A stretch of DNA of 64,000 nucleotides from Bacteroidota bacterium (GTDB lineage Bacteria > Bacteroidota > Bacteroidia > UKL13-3). Below are positions 1 through 8,739 of this stretch, one piece after another. The position numbers were made by a program, and so were the translations under genes. The stretch is taken from NCBI GenBank assembly GCA_027484685.1, contig JAIXSO010000060.1, forward strand, positions 1-64,000. The letters are read 5' to 3'. Position 1 is the first letter of the stretch. Every line of letters begins with the position of its first letter. A model generated the notes under the pieces. That model saw only the letters and a program-made list of their open reading frames with translations. It was not told the DNA's origin and ran no database searches.

Positions 1-310
1 CTGCCTAAACTGAAATAAAATAATAATAAATGGTAATAAAGTATGAAAACTTACCTTAAAAAACACCTTTTGAGCTAATTTAAAGCACCAAATTAGTAAA
101 TAACTGCTTGAATGCTGAGCAAAGCCGAAGCAAAAATAATGATAATCTACAGGCTTTATTATTAAAATCCCATAATACAAATTTTATCGTTGAAACTATT
201 GTTGCAGCAGGCTACCGAAGCTTCTGTCAACATAGTTCCGATGTGTCGGAAAAATCGCACCTTTGTGAAAAACAAAGCTGCGTTTAATCCTTATATGTTA
301 TATGCCGTTT
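1..310. other. Gene-free left edge with attC-like cassette end
   Basis: No coding region is supported here. Read on the minus strand, it is the 3' flank of the DJ-1 gene. Short blocks occur in the same order as in the 3' flank of the PLD nuclease gene: TTGCAGC (202-208; also 5989-5995), CTACC-GAAG (212-220; also 5995-6004), CTGTCAAC (224-231; also 6027-6034) and ACAAAGCT (272-279; also 6058-6065). This looks like a shared recombination-site element. The reading as attC-like is inference. Confidence 0.5.
297..306 (-). repeat. Cassette 3' core, complementary to 4245-4254
   Basis: The plus strand reads GTTATATGCC. It is the exact reverse complement of GGCATATAAC at 4245-4254, which lies upstream of the three-gene minus-strand group. 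The pair brackets small protein, TonB receptor and DJ-1 lipoprotein. In integron cassettes the inverse core at one end and the core at the other end are complementary in this way. Confidence 0.55.
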
Positions 311-1186
311 TTATTTCTTTCGTTCTAAGCTGTCTATGAGTGGATTTACGCCACCGTCATACATTGCTTTCATCATCCAATTTACTGCCCAGTTTGTCTT
401 TTCGGGTGTTCCGCCTTCAATTGGTGGTTGTGGGTCATATTCCATATCTAACATTATGGCTTGTGCATACTTGTCGCCATAAATGTCTTTCATAATGGCT
501 AACGACATATCCATTCCTGCTGTTACTCCTGCACTTGTCCAATACTTTTCGTCTTGTGTGTAACGTTGGTTTGCTGGTATGGCTTTGTACTTTTTCAAAA
601 ATTCTTCTTCTCTGTACCAATTGGTGGAAGCCTTTTTGTTTTCTAAAAGTCCTGTCGCACCCAATATCCAAACGCCAGTACAAACTGCTCCTGTGTATTT
701 AGTTGTCTTGTCAATTTTTCTAATCCATTCGTGAAGGTCTTTATTGTAAGCAGCTTCAATAGTTCCTGTAAAACCGCCAGGAATTATTAGAATGTCTAAT
801 TGTGAAACAGAGTCAATAACGGTGTTTGGTACTATTTCTACACCCATCACTGTTTTAATATTTCCTTTTTTTATTGCAATAAGTTTAGTTTTAACTCCCA
901 TAGCCTGACCTAATACATATCTTGGACCCATTACATCTAATTCATTCACACCATCATACACCAAAATACCAATGGTTTTGATTTCGTGTTTAGGTTTGCC
1001 AAAAATCATTTCCATAGTATTAACGTGATTGTCAGGACTGAAATTCTCAATTTCTTTGGCAAGTTTTAGAGAATCTTCTTTTGTCATTACAACCTTTTCA
1101 GGTTGTTGTTTGGCTTCATGTTTTGGTTGGTTATTACAAGCAAATAGCAATGAAGCGATAGCTATTATTGATATTATTTGTTTCAT
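311..1186 (-). CDS. DJ-1/PfpI family lipoprotein
   Basis: A protein of 291 residues. It has a lipoprotein signal peptide ending in LLFACNN, with Cys17 as the likely lipidation site, so it should be anchored in the envelope. From about residue 72 it carries a DJ-1/PfpI (GATase1-like) domain: IGILVYDGVNELDVMGP, then LIIPGGFTG, then the nucleophile elbow GAVCTGVW with the conserved Cys. The pattern resembles the isocyanide-hydratase/GlxA N-terminal branch, and there is no DNA-binding AraC domain. The family includes hydratases, glyoxalases and chaperones, so the reaction is open. It is the last gene of a minus-strand group with the TonB receptor, separated by 51 nt holding a GGTTGGC...GCCAACC hairpin. 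Confidence 0.8.
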   Translation of the reverse strand: MKQIISIIAIASLLFACNNQPKHEAKQQPEKVVMTKEDSLKLAKEIENFSPDNHVNTMEMIFGKPKHEIKTIGILVYDGVNELDVMGPRYVLGQAMGVKTKLIAIKKGNIKTVMGVEIVPNTVIDSVSQLDILIIPGGFTGTIEAAYNKDLHEWIRKIDKTTKYTGAVCTGVWILGATGLLENKKASTNWYREEEFLKKYKAIPANQRYTQDEKYWTSAGVTAGMDMSLAIMKDIYGDKYAQAIMLDMEYDPQPPIEGGTPEKTNWAVNWMMKAMYDGGVNPLIDSLERKK

Positions 1187-1203
1187 ATTTTTGAATTAAA
1201 TTG

Positions 1204-1224
1204 AGGTTGGCTTCGCCAACCCCA
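1204..1224. terminator. Hairpin between TonB receptor and DJ-1 gene
   Basis: GGTTGGC, a TTC loop and GCCAACC form a perfect stem in the 51 nt between the two minus-strand genes. No strong T-run follows, so it may be a processing or attenuation hairpin rather than a full terminator. Confidence 0.35.
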
Positions 1225-1237
1225 AAAGATGAATAAA

Positions 1238-3643
1238 TTAGAATTTTGCACTAAGTGTAATACCAAATGTTCTTGGTGCAGCTGTTCTTACATTTCTACC
1301 AAAGCTGCTGTCTGCGCTACCAAAAGCCAAATACCTTTCGTTGTTCAGATTTTGCCCCCAAACAAACAAGCTGTACTTGTCATAAACAAAACCAATCCTT
1401 GAATTGATGAGTGTATAAGTAGGCTGTTCAATTTTGTTTTGAATGTCTGTGTAGTAACTACCAATATTACGAACTTCGCCACGGACAACGGCTTTCAACT
1501 TTTTTGAGATAGCGTATTCGTATTGTGCACCAAAGAATATAGTATGGCTTGGCGCATTTGAAAGACGGTTGCCACCAATAGGTGTTATTATTCGTTCACC
1601 AGTAAAGAAATTAGATCGAATTAAATCAAAACTTTTGTATTCTGTTTCATTAAATCCAAAACTTCCGTCCAATTGTAATCCTTTCAGTGGTATTGCAGAA
1701 ACTTCCAATTCCAAACCCATTGATTGTGCATCACCTACATTGGTTCTTGCAAATGTGCCAGGTGCCACCAAATTGAAGAACTGCAAATTTTGCCATTGAA
1801 TCAAAAATGCGGATGCTCCAATACTCAGTTTATTGTTTATCAAATTAGTTTTGTAACCCAGTTCATAATTGTCAGAATATTCAGGGTCAAAAGTTTGACG
1901 AACACCACTAGGTACTTTTTGTGAATTCACACCTCCAGCACGAAATCCTCTCGTGTAAGTAACATAAATATTTGAACGCTCATTTAAAGCATAACTTAGA
2001 GCTAATTTTGGAGATAGGGCAGAATAGTTGCCACTAACTACTGTATCTGGTCTTACAATAGTAAATGTGCCATTTGCAAAAACTGCATCTGGGTCAGGAA
2101 TAAAAGTAATTGGATCAAATCTAACTCCATTGAAGGTAGCTTCACGCCTTTCATAATCGTACCTCAAACCCGCAGTTGCTTTCAATTTTTTGGTAATTTG
2201 GTAACTCAATTCTCCAAAACCTGCTAGCCCAAGGTTATTAGCTTTGTTTCTGAATACAGCATAGTAACTTGGAGTGTATTCTTGCACCAAGTTGGTAGAT
2301 GGTTCATAACCCACTTGGGAAAATCCATAGAAACCTGCCGTATATTGAAGTTTGCTATCAGAGTTTGAATTAATACGTAATTCTTGGCTATATACTTGCT
2401 GTGGTGGTAGTTTTTCGCCAATCGCACTTTTGTAAAAAGAATGATAAATGCCAGGAAAATCAATATCCCTAAATGACAAGTCAATCGTTTGGTAGGCTGA
2501 AATTGAAGTTAAAGTAAACTTATTACCGAAATATTTTGCCACCAGCGATGAGTTTAAGATGTTGCGTTCGTGTTGACCCACTCTTGCCAAATTAATTTTA
2601 TCTGGGTTTGCAAATGCAATACTGTCATTGGCTTGTGAAACAAAAAAGCCAGTGTTGTTGCTCCAATCTCTTTGACCTTTAAGATTTAGGGTCAGGCTTA
2701 TTCTTTTATTAGGCAACCATTTTAAATAAATATTTCCATACAAATTATTTTCTCCTCCAACAGTTCTTCCATTGGCATTTCTATCTGCATTAGCAACTCC
2801 TGTAGTGTCATTTTTCCAATAACCATTTTGAGTTTGATAAAATGCATTTATACCCAAGAATAATTTATCTTTCACTAAAGGTGTCCTAAAACCAAAACTA
2901 TTTCTAACCAAGCCTAAATTACCTACCGAAAACTCAGCAAAAGTCTCTTGTTTATTAGTTGGCTTTTTTGTGATGATATTGATTACACCACCCATTGCAT
3001 TGCGACCAAACAAAGTTCCTTGTGGGCCACGTAATACCTCTATTCTTTCAATATCGGTAAAAGCAAAACCATTGGCTAAGATGTCAATGTTATTTACATC
3101 GTCAATGTATGTAGAAACCGCAGGATTTTCGCTAAAAACTTGAATACCACGAATAGATTGTACTTGTTGAAACGGAACTCCTAATTCTTGATAAGTGTAA
3201 TTCGGTACTAAGGCAGTCAAACCACCAAGACCCCAAGTTCGGGTATCTTCAATTTTTTTCGCAGAAAGTGAAGTGATAGAAGTGGAAACCTTTACAATAT
3301 CTTCTTCTCGCTTGTTGGCAGTAACCACTACTTCACCCAAAGTTTGGGTATTGTCGGAAAGTGTTACATCAATAGTTAAGGCTTGGTCTGCTACTTCTAT
3401 TTTTTGAACTTTGTTAGCATAACCAACAGCACTAATCTGTAATTCGTATATGCCTTTTGAAAGGTCAAACGTGAAATTACCGTCTTTGTCTGCAACTGTT
3501 ACGTTAGAACTATTGAGAATTGAAATGTTTGCAAAGCCTATGGCTTCACCTGATTGGGATTTGATTGTCCCTTTTATGTTTTGAGCAAAACTTCTCGATG
3601 CCCAAAGGCACAAGAATGTTATGATGATGTTTTTGAAACTCAT
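1238..3643 (-). CDS. TonB-dependent receptor with carboxypeptidase-like domain
   Basis: An outer-membrane active-transport receptor of 801 residues. The start is ATG at 3643 (MSFKNIIITF), because it gives a clean signal peptide ending SRSFAQ; the longer open frame upstream would translate intergenic sequence. After the signal come a CarboxypepD_reg-like domain (GTIKSQSGEAIGFANISI), a TonB plug with IERIEVLRGPQGTLFGRNAMGG, and a beta-barrel ending in a C-terminal aromatic (TFGITLSAKF). The substrate is unknown. The gene lies between a small Cys-rich protein and a DJ-1 lipoprotein in the same orientation, and the three appear to form one transferable unit. Confidence 0.9.
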   Translation of the reverse strand: MSFKNIIITFLCLWASRSFAQNIKGTIKSQSGEAIGFANISILNSSNVTVADKDGNFTFDLSKGIYELQISAVGYANKVQKIEVADQALTIDVTLSDNTQTLGEVVVTANKREEDIVKVSTSITSLSAKKIEDTRTWGLGGLTALVPNYTYQELGVPFQQVQSIRGIQVFSENPAVSTYIDDVNNIDILANGFAFTDIERIEVLRGPQGTLFGRNAMGGVINIITKKPTNKQETFAEFSVGNLGLVRNSFGFRTPLVKDKLFLGINAFYQTQNGYWKNDTTGVANADRNANGRTVGGENNLYGNIYLKWLPNKRISLTLNLKGQRDWSNNTGFFVSQANDSIAFANPDKINLARVGQHERNILNSSLVAKYFGNKFTLTSISAYQTIDLSFRDIDFPGIYHSFYKSAIGEKLPPQQVYSQELRINSNSDSKLQYTAGFYGFSQVGYEPSTNLVQEYTPSYYAVFRNKANNLGLAGFGELSYQITKKLKATAGLRYDYERREATFNGVRFDPITFIPDPDAVFANGTFTIVRPDTVVSGNYSALSPKLALSYALNERSNIYVTYTRGFRAGGVNSQKVPSGVRQTFDPEYSDNYELGYKTNLINNKLSIGASAFLIQWQNLQFFNLVAPGTFARTNVGDAQSMGLELEVSAIPLKGLQLDGSFGFNETEYKSFDLIRSNFFTGERIITPIGGNRLSNAPSHTIFFGAQYEYAISKKLKAVVRGEVRNIGSYYTDIQNKIEQPTYTLINSRIGFVYDKYSLFVWGQNLNNERYLAFGSADSSFGRNVRTAAPRTFGITLSAKF

Positions 3644-3765
3644 TTTGAAATTTGATTGAATGTTAGAAATAATGAACTTAGGGTAAGTACATAACATACC
3701 CCAAAAGCACGCTGCCGAAGGCAAGTGCTTTGCTTTTTGTTAGGGCTTTGCCCAAACTGCAACCA

Positions 3766-4152
3766 TTAAATCAAATTGAGTTTTGGTGGTCGGAAGATGT
3801 CCGTGATGAATGAAGATGCGAAAAAATCTGCGTTGTTTGTGTTCAATATCTGCCTTTCAAGAAGTAAAGACAGTTTTCTTAAGTCCATTGCCCTATGATA
3901 ATCGCAATATAACACTTCATATTTCTCTTTAAGATTTGTCGGAGCTTGTTTTTGTTCGTTCTCATCTGCTTTGTCCAATTGTTTTTTCAAATGGCACTTG
4001 CCTTGACAACCATTGTTTTTAACTTCTTTCTTTACGCAAAGTGTCTTGGCTATTTTGTCTTGGTTGATTTTGAAGGAAACGTAAATCCACATCTTGCTGA
4101 AAGGTTGCAAGAAAATGAGTGTTGCCAATATGAATGTTACTATCTGTTTCAA
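3766..4152 (-). CDS. Small Cys-rich secreted protein, unknown function
   Basis: A protein of 128 residues with an N-terminal hydrophobic segment (MKQIVTFILATLIFLQPFSK). A conserved-looking core reads KTLCVKKEVKN followed by GCQGKCHLKKQL, and there is a C-terminal FRPP. Three cysteines and histidines in the CxGKCH stretch could bind metal. I recognise the pattern (LCV...C.GKC.LKK...PP) as a small protein type seen beside TonB receptors in Bacteroidota, but not a named function. It is the first gene of the minus-strand trio. The 122 nt before the receptor hold a GC-rich hairpin around 3707-3730 (GCACGCTGCCGAAGGCAAGTGC). Confidence 0.6.
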   Translation of the reverse strand: MKQIVTFILATLIFLQPFSKMWIYVSFKINQDKIAKTLCVKKEVKNNGCQGKCHLKKQLDKADENEQKQAPTNLKEKYEVLYCDYHRAMDLRKLSLLLERQILNTNNADFFASSFITDIFRPPKLNLI

Positions 4153-4244
4153 TTAGGGTGCAAATGTAAATTTTTATCGTCTCTTGTCCTTGTAAAAGTT
4201 GTTTTTTGTTAGCAAGTCGGTCTGTTTAATGGTCGTCCTAAAAT

Positions 4245-4254
4245 GGCATATAAC
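4245..4254 (-). repeat. Cassette 5' core, complementary to 297-306
   Basis: The plus strand reads GGCATATAAC; on the minus strand it reads GTTATATGCC upstream of the first gene of the trio. It ends in AAC at the exact point where the IS1182 element is inserted. With 297-306 it forms a 10/10 complementary pair. Confidence 0.55.
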
Positions 4255-4256
4255 GT

Positions 4257-5983
4257 CAGAGTGTGAAAAAACTATTCACAATCTACATTCAAACATGCGG
4301 ATAAAAGGATAAAAAACAAAGATAAAAAAATTGTTTTTTTGAGTAGTAAAATCAATGGAATACATTACTCCTCATAACCGTAGTCAGGTCGAATTTAGTA
4401 GCCTAGACGACTTAGTAGAACAAGACAATCAAGTTAGATTTATTGAAGCTTTTGTAGAAAAACTAGACTTAACGCAGTTGAGTTTTATTACAAAAACTAT
4501 CAAAAGCGAAGGCCGTCCATCATTCAATCCCAAAGTATTGCTAAAGCTATATTTTTATGGTTATTTAAATGGCATTCGCAGTAGCCGTAGATTAGAAAAA
4601 GAGTGTAAACGGAACATAGAGTTACAGTGGTTAATGCAAAAATTAACACCTAATTACCATACCATATCTGATTTTAGAAAAGATAATCCTCAAGCCCTGA
4701 AGAATACCTTCAAACTATTTGTATTGTTCTTAAAAGACATGGGATTAGTTGCAGGTCACACCGTAGCCATTGATGGCACAAAAGTAAGAGCCCACAATAG
4801 TAAAAAGAACAATTACAACCCAAAGAAAATAGAACGTCACTTACAATACATAGAAGAAAGAACCAACGATTATCTTAATCAATTAGATGCAAACGATACG
4901 CAAGAAGACACCATTAAAGTAAATAACATAAAAGAAAAGATAGCCCACTTAAAAGAAAACAAAATAAGATATGAGCTATTAAAAACAGAACTAGAGCAAA
5001 GTAACGAACCACAGATAAGCACTACCGATAAAGATGCACGAGCCTTACTATTACAAGGCCAAGTAGTAGAAATAAGTTACAACATGCAAGCAGCAGTTGA
5101 TAGTGAACATAAATTAGTAGTTGCTACACATACCATTAACCGCAATGATAGAAATGCTTTGTCAGACATAGCACATGAAGCAAAACAAAACTTACAAGCA
5201 GAAACATTAACAGCTATAAGCGATAAAGGCTATCACAACGGACGCCAATTACAACAGTGCAAAGACAGTAATATTAAAACTATTTGTGCGCAACAAGAGA
5301 TTGTGAATAGCAACACAAAAGGAACTACACCCGACTATTTAGTAACCCAATTTAAATACAACAAAGAACAGGATACATACACCTGCCCGCAAGGCGAAAT
5401 ATTACGTACACAAGGCACATGGCATAAAAAAACTAGTACCAACTCTTATAACTTTAAAAAATATAGAACACCAGCTTGCAAAACCTGTCCAGTAAAACAC
5501 CTTTGCACAGGCAAAGAAAAAGGAGGTAGAGAGATTGACCGAAGTGAGTTTGCACAAACCGTAGAAGAAAATGCACAACGCTACAAAGCCAACACCGATT
5601 TATACCGCCAACGCCAAGAATGGAATGAACATATATTTGGAACCATAAAGCGCAAGTGGGGTTATAACCACACCAATTTAAAAGGACTCAAAAAAGTAAA
5701 TGGAGAGTTTGCCTTAATCATGACAGTTTACAACATGAAACGCTGTATGAACATTTTAGGAATGGATAACTTGATTGAAAAAATCAAGAAATGGGTGCCT
5801 AATTACAAAGGAATAACTCATGCTTTTGAAAAGATGGTCTGTTTTAAGGCTATTACAGCCAACTATTTTTACCAATCAAAATTTGCAGCTTAAAAATTAG
5901 CTATTCTATAAATTTAGCTAAACGCGTAATAAAGGAAATTTTAAACCTAGTTTTTATTAAAAACTTAGTTTTTTCACAACCTG
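4257..5983 (+). mobile_element. IS1182-family insertion sequence, complete
   Basis: The element is 1727 bp. Its terminal inverted repeats of 18 bp match at 16 positions: CAGAGTGTGAAAAAACTA at 4257-4274 and, on the opposite strand, CAGGTTGTGAAAAAACTA at 5966-5983. The 4-bp target duplication ACGT lies at 4253-4256 and 5984-5987. Removing the element and one ACGT restores CTGCAAAACGTTATATGCC on the minus strand, which is the junction between two cassette-like units. It carries a single full-length transposase, so it may still be active. Confidence 0.88.
4355..5893 (+). CDS. IS1182 family transposase
   Basis: A protein of 512 residues and the only gene of the IS element. The N-terminal domain has the family opening (YITPHNRSQVEF) and a DUF772-like region (SRRLEKECKRNIELQWLM, then TISDFRKDN). 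The DDE catalytic core follows, with acidic residues visible in VAIDGTKVRAHNSK and ISDKGYHNG. A Cys cluster (CKTCPVKHLC) and a C-terminal region with IFGTIKRKWGYNHTNLKGLKKVNGE, holding the likely last Glu, complete it. Length and order match intact members, with no frameshift. Confidence 0.93.
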   Translation: MEYITPHNRSQVEFSSLDDLVEQDNQVRFIEAFVEKLDLTQLSFITKTIKSEGRPSFNPKVLLKLYFYGYLNGIRSSRRLEKECKRNIELQWLMQKLTPNYHTISDFRKDNPQALKNTFKLFVLFLKDMGLVAGHTVAIDGTKVRAHNSKKNNYNPKKIERHLQYIEERTNDYLNQLDANDTQEDTIKVNNIKEKIAHLKENKIRYELLKTELEQSNEPQISTTDKDARALLLQGQVVEISYNMQAAVDSEHKLVVATHTINRNDRNALSDIAHEAKQNLQAETLTAISDKGYHNGRQLQQCKDSNIKTICAQQEIVNSNTKGTTPDYLVTQFKYNKEQDTYTCPQGEILRTQGTWHKKTSTNSYNFKKYRTPACKTCPVKHLCTGKEKGGREIDRSEFAQTVEENAQRYKANTDLYRQRQEWNEHIFGTIKRKWGYNHTNLKGLKKVNGEFALIMTVYNMKRCMNILGMDNLIEKIKKWVPNYKGITHAFEKMVCFKAITANYFYQSKFAA

Positions 5984-5988
5984 ACGTT

Positions 5989-6112
5989 TTGCAGCTACCC
6001 GAAGGTGGCGATTTCGGAGCACTTCACTGTCAACCAAGCAGAAACTTTGATAGAAGCACAAAGCTTGATTTAACCACTGAACCGCCACTTTTGGGTAGGT
6101 GCTGTTAGCGGT
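5989..6112 (-). repeat. attC-like 3' end of the PLD-nuclease cassette
   Basis: Arms at 5995-6010 (CTACCCGAAGGTGGCG) and 6083-6098 (CGCCACTTTTGGGTAG) are inverted repeats matching at 14 of 16 positions around a 72-nt loop. Next to the outer arm lies the core GTTAGCGGT (6104-6112), which reads ACCGCTAAC on the minus strand directly after the nuclease stop codon. The layout is that of an integron attC site: inverse core, arm, loop, arm, then AAC/GTT. The assignment is inference; no integrase is in the window. Confidence 0.5.
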
Positions 6113-6120
6113 TCGGGCTT

Positions 6121-7734
6121 CTATTTCACTATACCTAATTCCTTGATTCTTTTTTGTCTCCATTCCGGGAATGTTTTAATTCTACTTTTATTTTGAGCCA
6201 CCCATTCTAATGTATATTCATAAGGTTTACGCTCTTCTCCTTTAGGATTTTCAATAGGATATAATTTTTTCATTTTCAAATACTCTTTGGCTTCGAATTC
6301 AAAATATGATTGTCTTATACCATTTTCAACATATATCCCCAATTCAAGAAATTCCTTCTCTCTTTCTTTTGCCACGTCAAGGTTAGTTCCATTTTTCAAA
6401 TGTGATTTTATCCATTCTATTTGGTCATTTAGCCAACCGCCTAATTCTGCATCTTCTGGTACTTTGTCTGTTTGTGAAGGTAGCCATTTTCGGTTTTTCT
6501 CGTTCAGTCGTTTAGTTTTGAATTCTAATATTTTAATTAAGTTTCCTATGAAATCATCTTCTTTAAGCTTACCACCTTCATTTTCGGATTCAGTTAAAAA
6601 TTTAATGTCTTTAAGTCTTTGGATTTCATAGTCAGTAATTTTTCTTCGTTTAGTTTTATAGTTTTCTGGGTTTTCTAATTGTCTCAATCTCATCCTTTGT
6701 TCCAAACACCATTGCCCTAAATCATTCAAAGGATTTTGCTTATTATTTTTATCGACTGTTATCCAAGCAAACTCTTGATTTATTGATTTACAATATGAAT
6801 TTACTCTTGCTAATTTTTTTTCCCATTTTTGCATCCATATAACTTCATTTGGGTTTCCCCAAAAGAAATTTTCTTGATTCAATAATTCCAAATGCTCGGG
6901 TAAAATTGCCCTAACACCATTTTCGTTAATATGCCCATAAAACGCTTTTTGTCTTTTGTACCAATTATGTAGTTTGTGCCCTTTAGGTATAATTGTATTT
7001 CCATTATTTTCAATTTTGAATTGTTTAAATTCTTCAAAATTTATTAGCCAGTTTTTTTTGTACTCGTCAGAAATTACAAATCTATCTTTTGTTGGGTCGG
7101 AATTTGTATTTGTTTTTTTACTTTTTTCTTCTTCAATCTTTCGTAATCTGTCTTCTTCTCTTTTTCTTTCTTCTTCATTAATTTTCTCTTCTTCTTTTTC
7201 AAATTCCTTATCTGCAAATTGATGTTTTTCTCTATAAATTTTATATCTCTTTTCGTAGTCTAAAATGGTTTCAAGTTTTTCAACTCTTTTTGATTTAGTC
7301 TTGAAGTGATTGATTTGCTCTATTAAGTCGTTATGAAGTAGTGAATCTGTTGTTGTGTTGCATTCAATTGATATTTCAATATTTGTCTCTAAACCACCAC
7401 TTGTCATATTTGCAGAACCGATAAATAATTTTATTTCGTTTTGAGTTCTTAGTAAAAATATTTTTGGGTGAAATGTCGGTGTTTTATCTCTGTTAAGGTA
7501 AATAATATGACCGTCACTAAAAAGTTGTTTTAAGGCACTTGGTTCGGTCTGATAAAAATTTGTCCCAACAAAAAATATTGTCTTTGTTTTTTTTTGATTT
7601 AATAGTTCTAATATGCTCTTTAGTCCTGAGTATTTTAGAAACGCAGTACATATTGTAATTTCTTCAGCAAGTTCAATTGCATTTGAAATTTCAGTTTTGT
7701 GATTTTTGAATTCGTTATTTGAAAGTAACTTCAT
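6121..7734 (-). CDS. PLD-domain nuclease with helicase-associated repeats
   Basis: A protein of 537 residues. Residues 1 to about 150 form a phospholipase D-like domain with one HKD motif: HPKIFLLRTQ, then FIGSANMTSGGLETN. PLD nucleases with one motif usually dimerise. A highly charged linker (KEEEKINEEERKREEDRLRK) follows. The C-terminal two-thirds holds about four tryptophan-rich repeats such as W..NFEEFKQF, W.KKLARVNSY and LGQWCLEQRMRLRQ, resembling the helicase-associated (HA) DNA-binding domain. There is no helicase motor. A DNA-targeting nuclease role, possibly restriction or defence, is inferred. The gene stands alone between complementary 9-bp cores at 6104-6112 and 7758-7766. Confidence 0.7.
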   Translation of the reverse strand: MKLLSNNEFKNHKTEISNAIELAEEITICTAFLKYSGLKSILELLNQKKTKTIFFVGTNFYQTEPSALKQLFSDGHIIYLNRDKTPTFHPKIFLLRTQNEIKLFIGSANMTSGGLETNIEISIECNTTTDSLLHNDLIEQINHFKTKSKRVEKLETILDYEKRYKIYREKHQFADKEFEKEEEKINEEERKREEDRLRKIEEEKSKKTNTNSDPTKDRFVISDEYKKNWLINFEEFKQFKIENNGNTIIPKGHKLHNWYKRQKAFYGHINENGVRAILPEHLELLNQENFFWGNPNEVIWMQKWEKKLARVNSYCKSINQEFAWITVDKNNKQNPLNDLGQWCLEQRMRLRQLENPENYKTKRRKITDYEIQRLKDIKFLTESENEGGKLKEDDFIGNLIKILEFKTKRLNEKNRKWLPSQTDKVPEDAELGGWLNDQIEWIKSHLKNGTNLDVAKEREKEFLELGIYVENGIRQSYFEFEAKEYLKMKKLYPIENPKGEERKPYEYTLEWVAQNKSRIKTFPEWRQKRIKELGIVK

Positions 7735-8049
7735 TGTCTGTGTCGTCTTTTAGCCTGACCGCTAACTTGTATATAACCCTGATTTTTCAGGTATATCTAT
7801 CCAAATTGGAGAGATAACCCTGATAGCAGTCAGGCTTTTTTACAAATGTATTTTATTCTTTTATATATTCAAATCGTTTAAAGCATCCCTCATAACTTTA
7901 GTTAGCACATATTTAAATAGAAAATGCAGTTATCTATTTGGTGCTAAAAACCACAAAAAACTAGCACCAAACACCATATTTTTATATACATTCGCTTTAG
8001 CTGAGGTGTGCTTTGGCAGTTATTGGTTTTAAAAAAATATTTCTACAAT
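7735..8049. other. Gene-free boundary between accessory and core DNA
   Basis: The core ACCGCTAAC (7758-7766) lies within an imperfect stem. AGCCTGACCGCTA (7752-7764) pairs with TAGCAGTCAGGCT (7824-7836), one mismatch, enclosing about 60 nt with two ATAACCCTGAT copies. A T-run follows the distal arm, so on the plus strand it could also terminate. On the minus strand it reads as the 5' boundary of the PLD-nuclease cassette. The remainder up to the MgtC-like gene shows no ORF or RNA I recognise. Confidence 0.45.
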
Positions 8050-8739
8050 ATGGTTACTATTAGTCAGTTTGAGTTGCGGTTATTAATGGCTTTGGTTTTA
8101 GGCGCTGCCATTGGTTTGGAGCGTCAGTGGCGCCATAAAATGGCTGGTGTAAAAACCAATGCTTTGGTATCGTTAGGTTCGGCTTTGTTTATTTTATTGG
8201 CAGCTAAAATTACGGGCGATAATTCAAGCTCAGCACGTATTGCAGCGCAAATAGTTACAGGAATTGGTTTTTTAGGCGCTGGTGCCATTATGAAGGAAGG
8301 TTTTAGCGTATCGGGTTTAAATACTGCGGCTACTATTTGGTGTAGCGGTGCGGTAGGTTGTTTGGCAGGTTTAGGCTTTTGGTACGAGGCCAGTATTGGA
8401 ACTTTTTTTGTAATTGTTTCGCATTTGGTATTGAGGCCAGTAGAAAATCGAATTGAAAAACGTACGATTAGCAATAATGGAAACAGCCGTTTTAGGTTAT
8501 TTATAAAATGCGGCTTGCAGGTTAAAGATGATGTTAGAGAAAGTATTTTTAAATCAATTGCAGTGCACAATAACTTAAAAGTAAGTACTTATAATGTAGA
8601 GTTTGTAACCGAACAAAATGTAAACATCGAAATTATGCTCAAAGTAATTGATAAACCCGATGAAGACATTTTGCTCATTAACAATACCATCAATCAATTG
8701 AAAGATATTCAATTAATCAAATGGGAAAACGTTGATTAA
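8050..8739 (+). CDS. MgtC/SapB family membrane protein
   Basis: A protein of 229 residues. The start is ATG at 8050 (MVTISQFELRLL), since residues encoded upstream do not fit the family. The N-terminal half has four to five membrane helices with the family signature: LGAAIGLERQWRHKMAG, TNALVSLGSALF, GIGFLGAGAIMKEG and GLNTAATIWCSGAVG. The C-terminal part from about residue 145 is a soluble ACT-like domain. MgtC proteins are linked to growth in low magnesium and to membrane-potential control, but the function of a lone chromosomal copy is not settled. It overlaps the convergent rlmB gene by 4 nt. Confidence 0.88.
   Translation: MVTISQFELRLLMALVLGAAIGLERQWRHKMAGVKTNALVSLGSALFILLAAKITGDNSSSARIAAQIVTGIGFLGAGAIMKEGFSVSGLNTAATIWCSGAVGCLAGLGFWYEASIGTFFVIVSHLVLRPVENRIEKRTISNNGNSRFRLFIKCGLQVKDDVRESIFKSIAVHNNLKVSTYNVEFVTEQNVNIEIMLKVIDKPDEDILLINNTINQLKDIQLIKWENVD

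Noticed and set aside
5957-6163. 68-residue ORF downstream of the IS1182 element
   Set aside because: It overlaps the 3' end of the nuclease gene and the attC-like element on the same strand in another frame, with no protein-like features.
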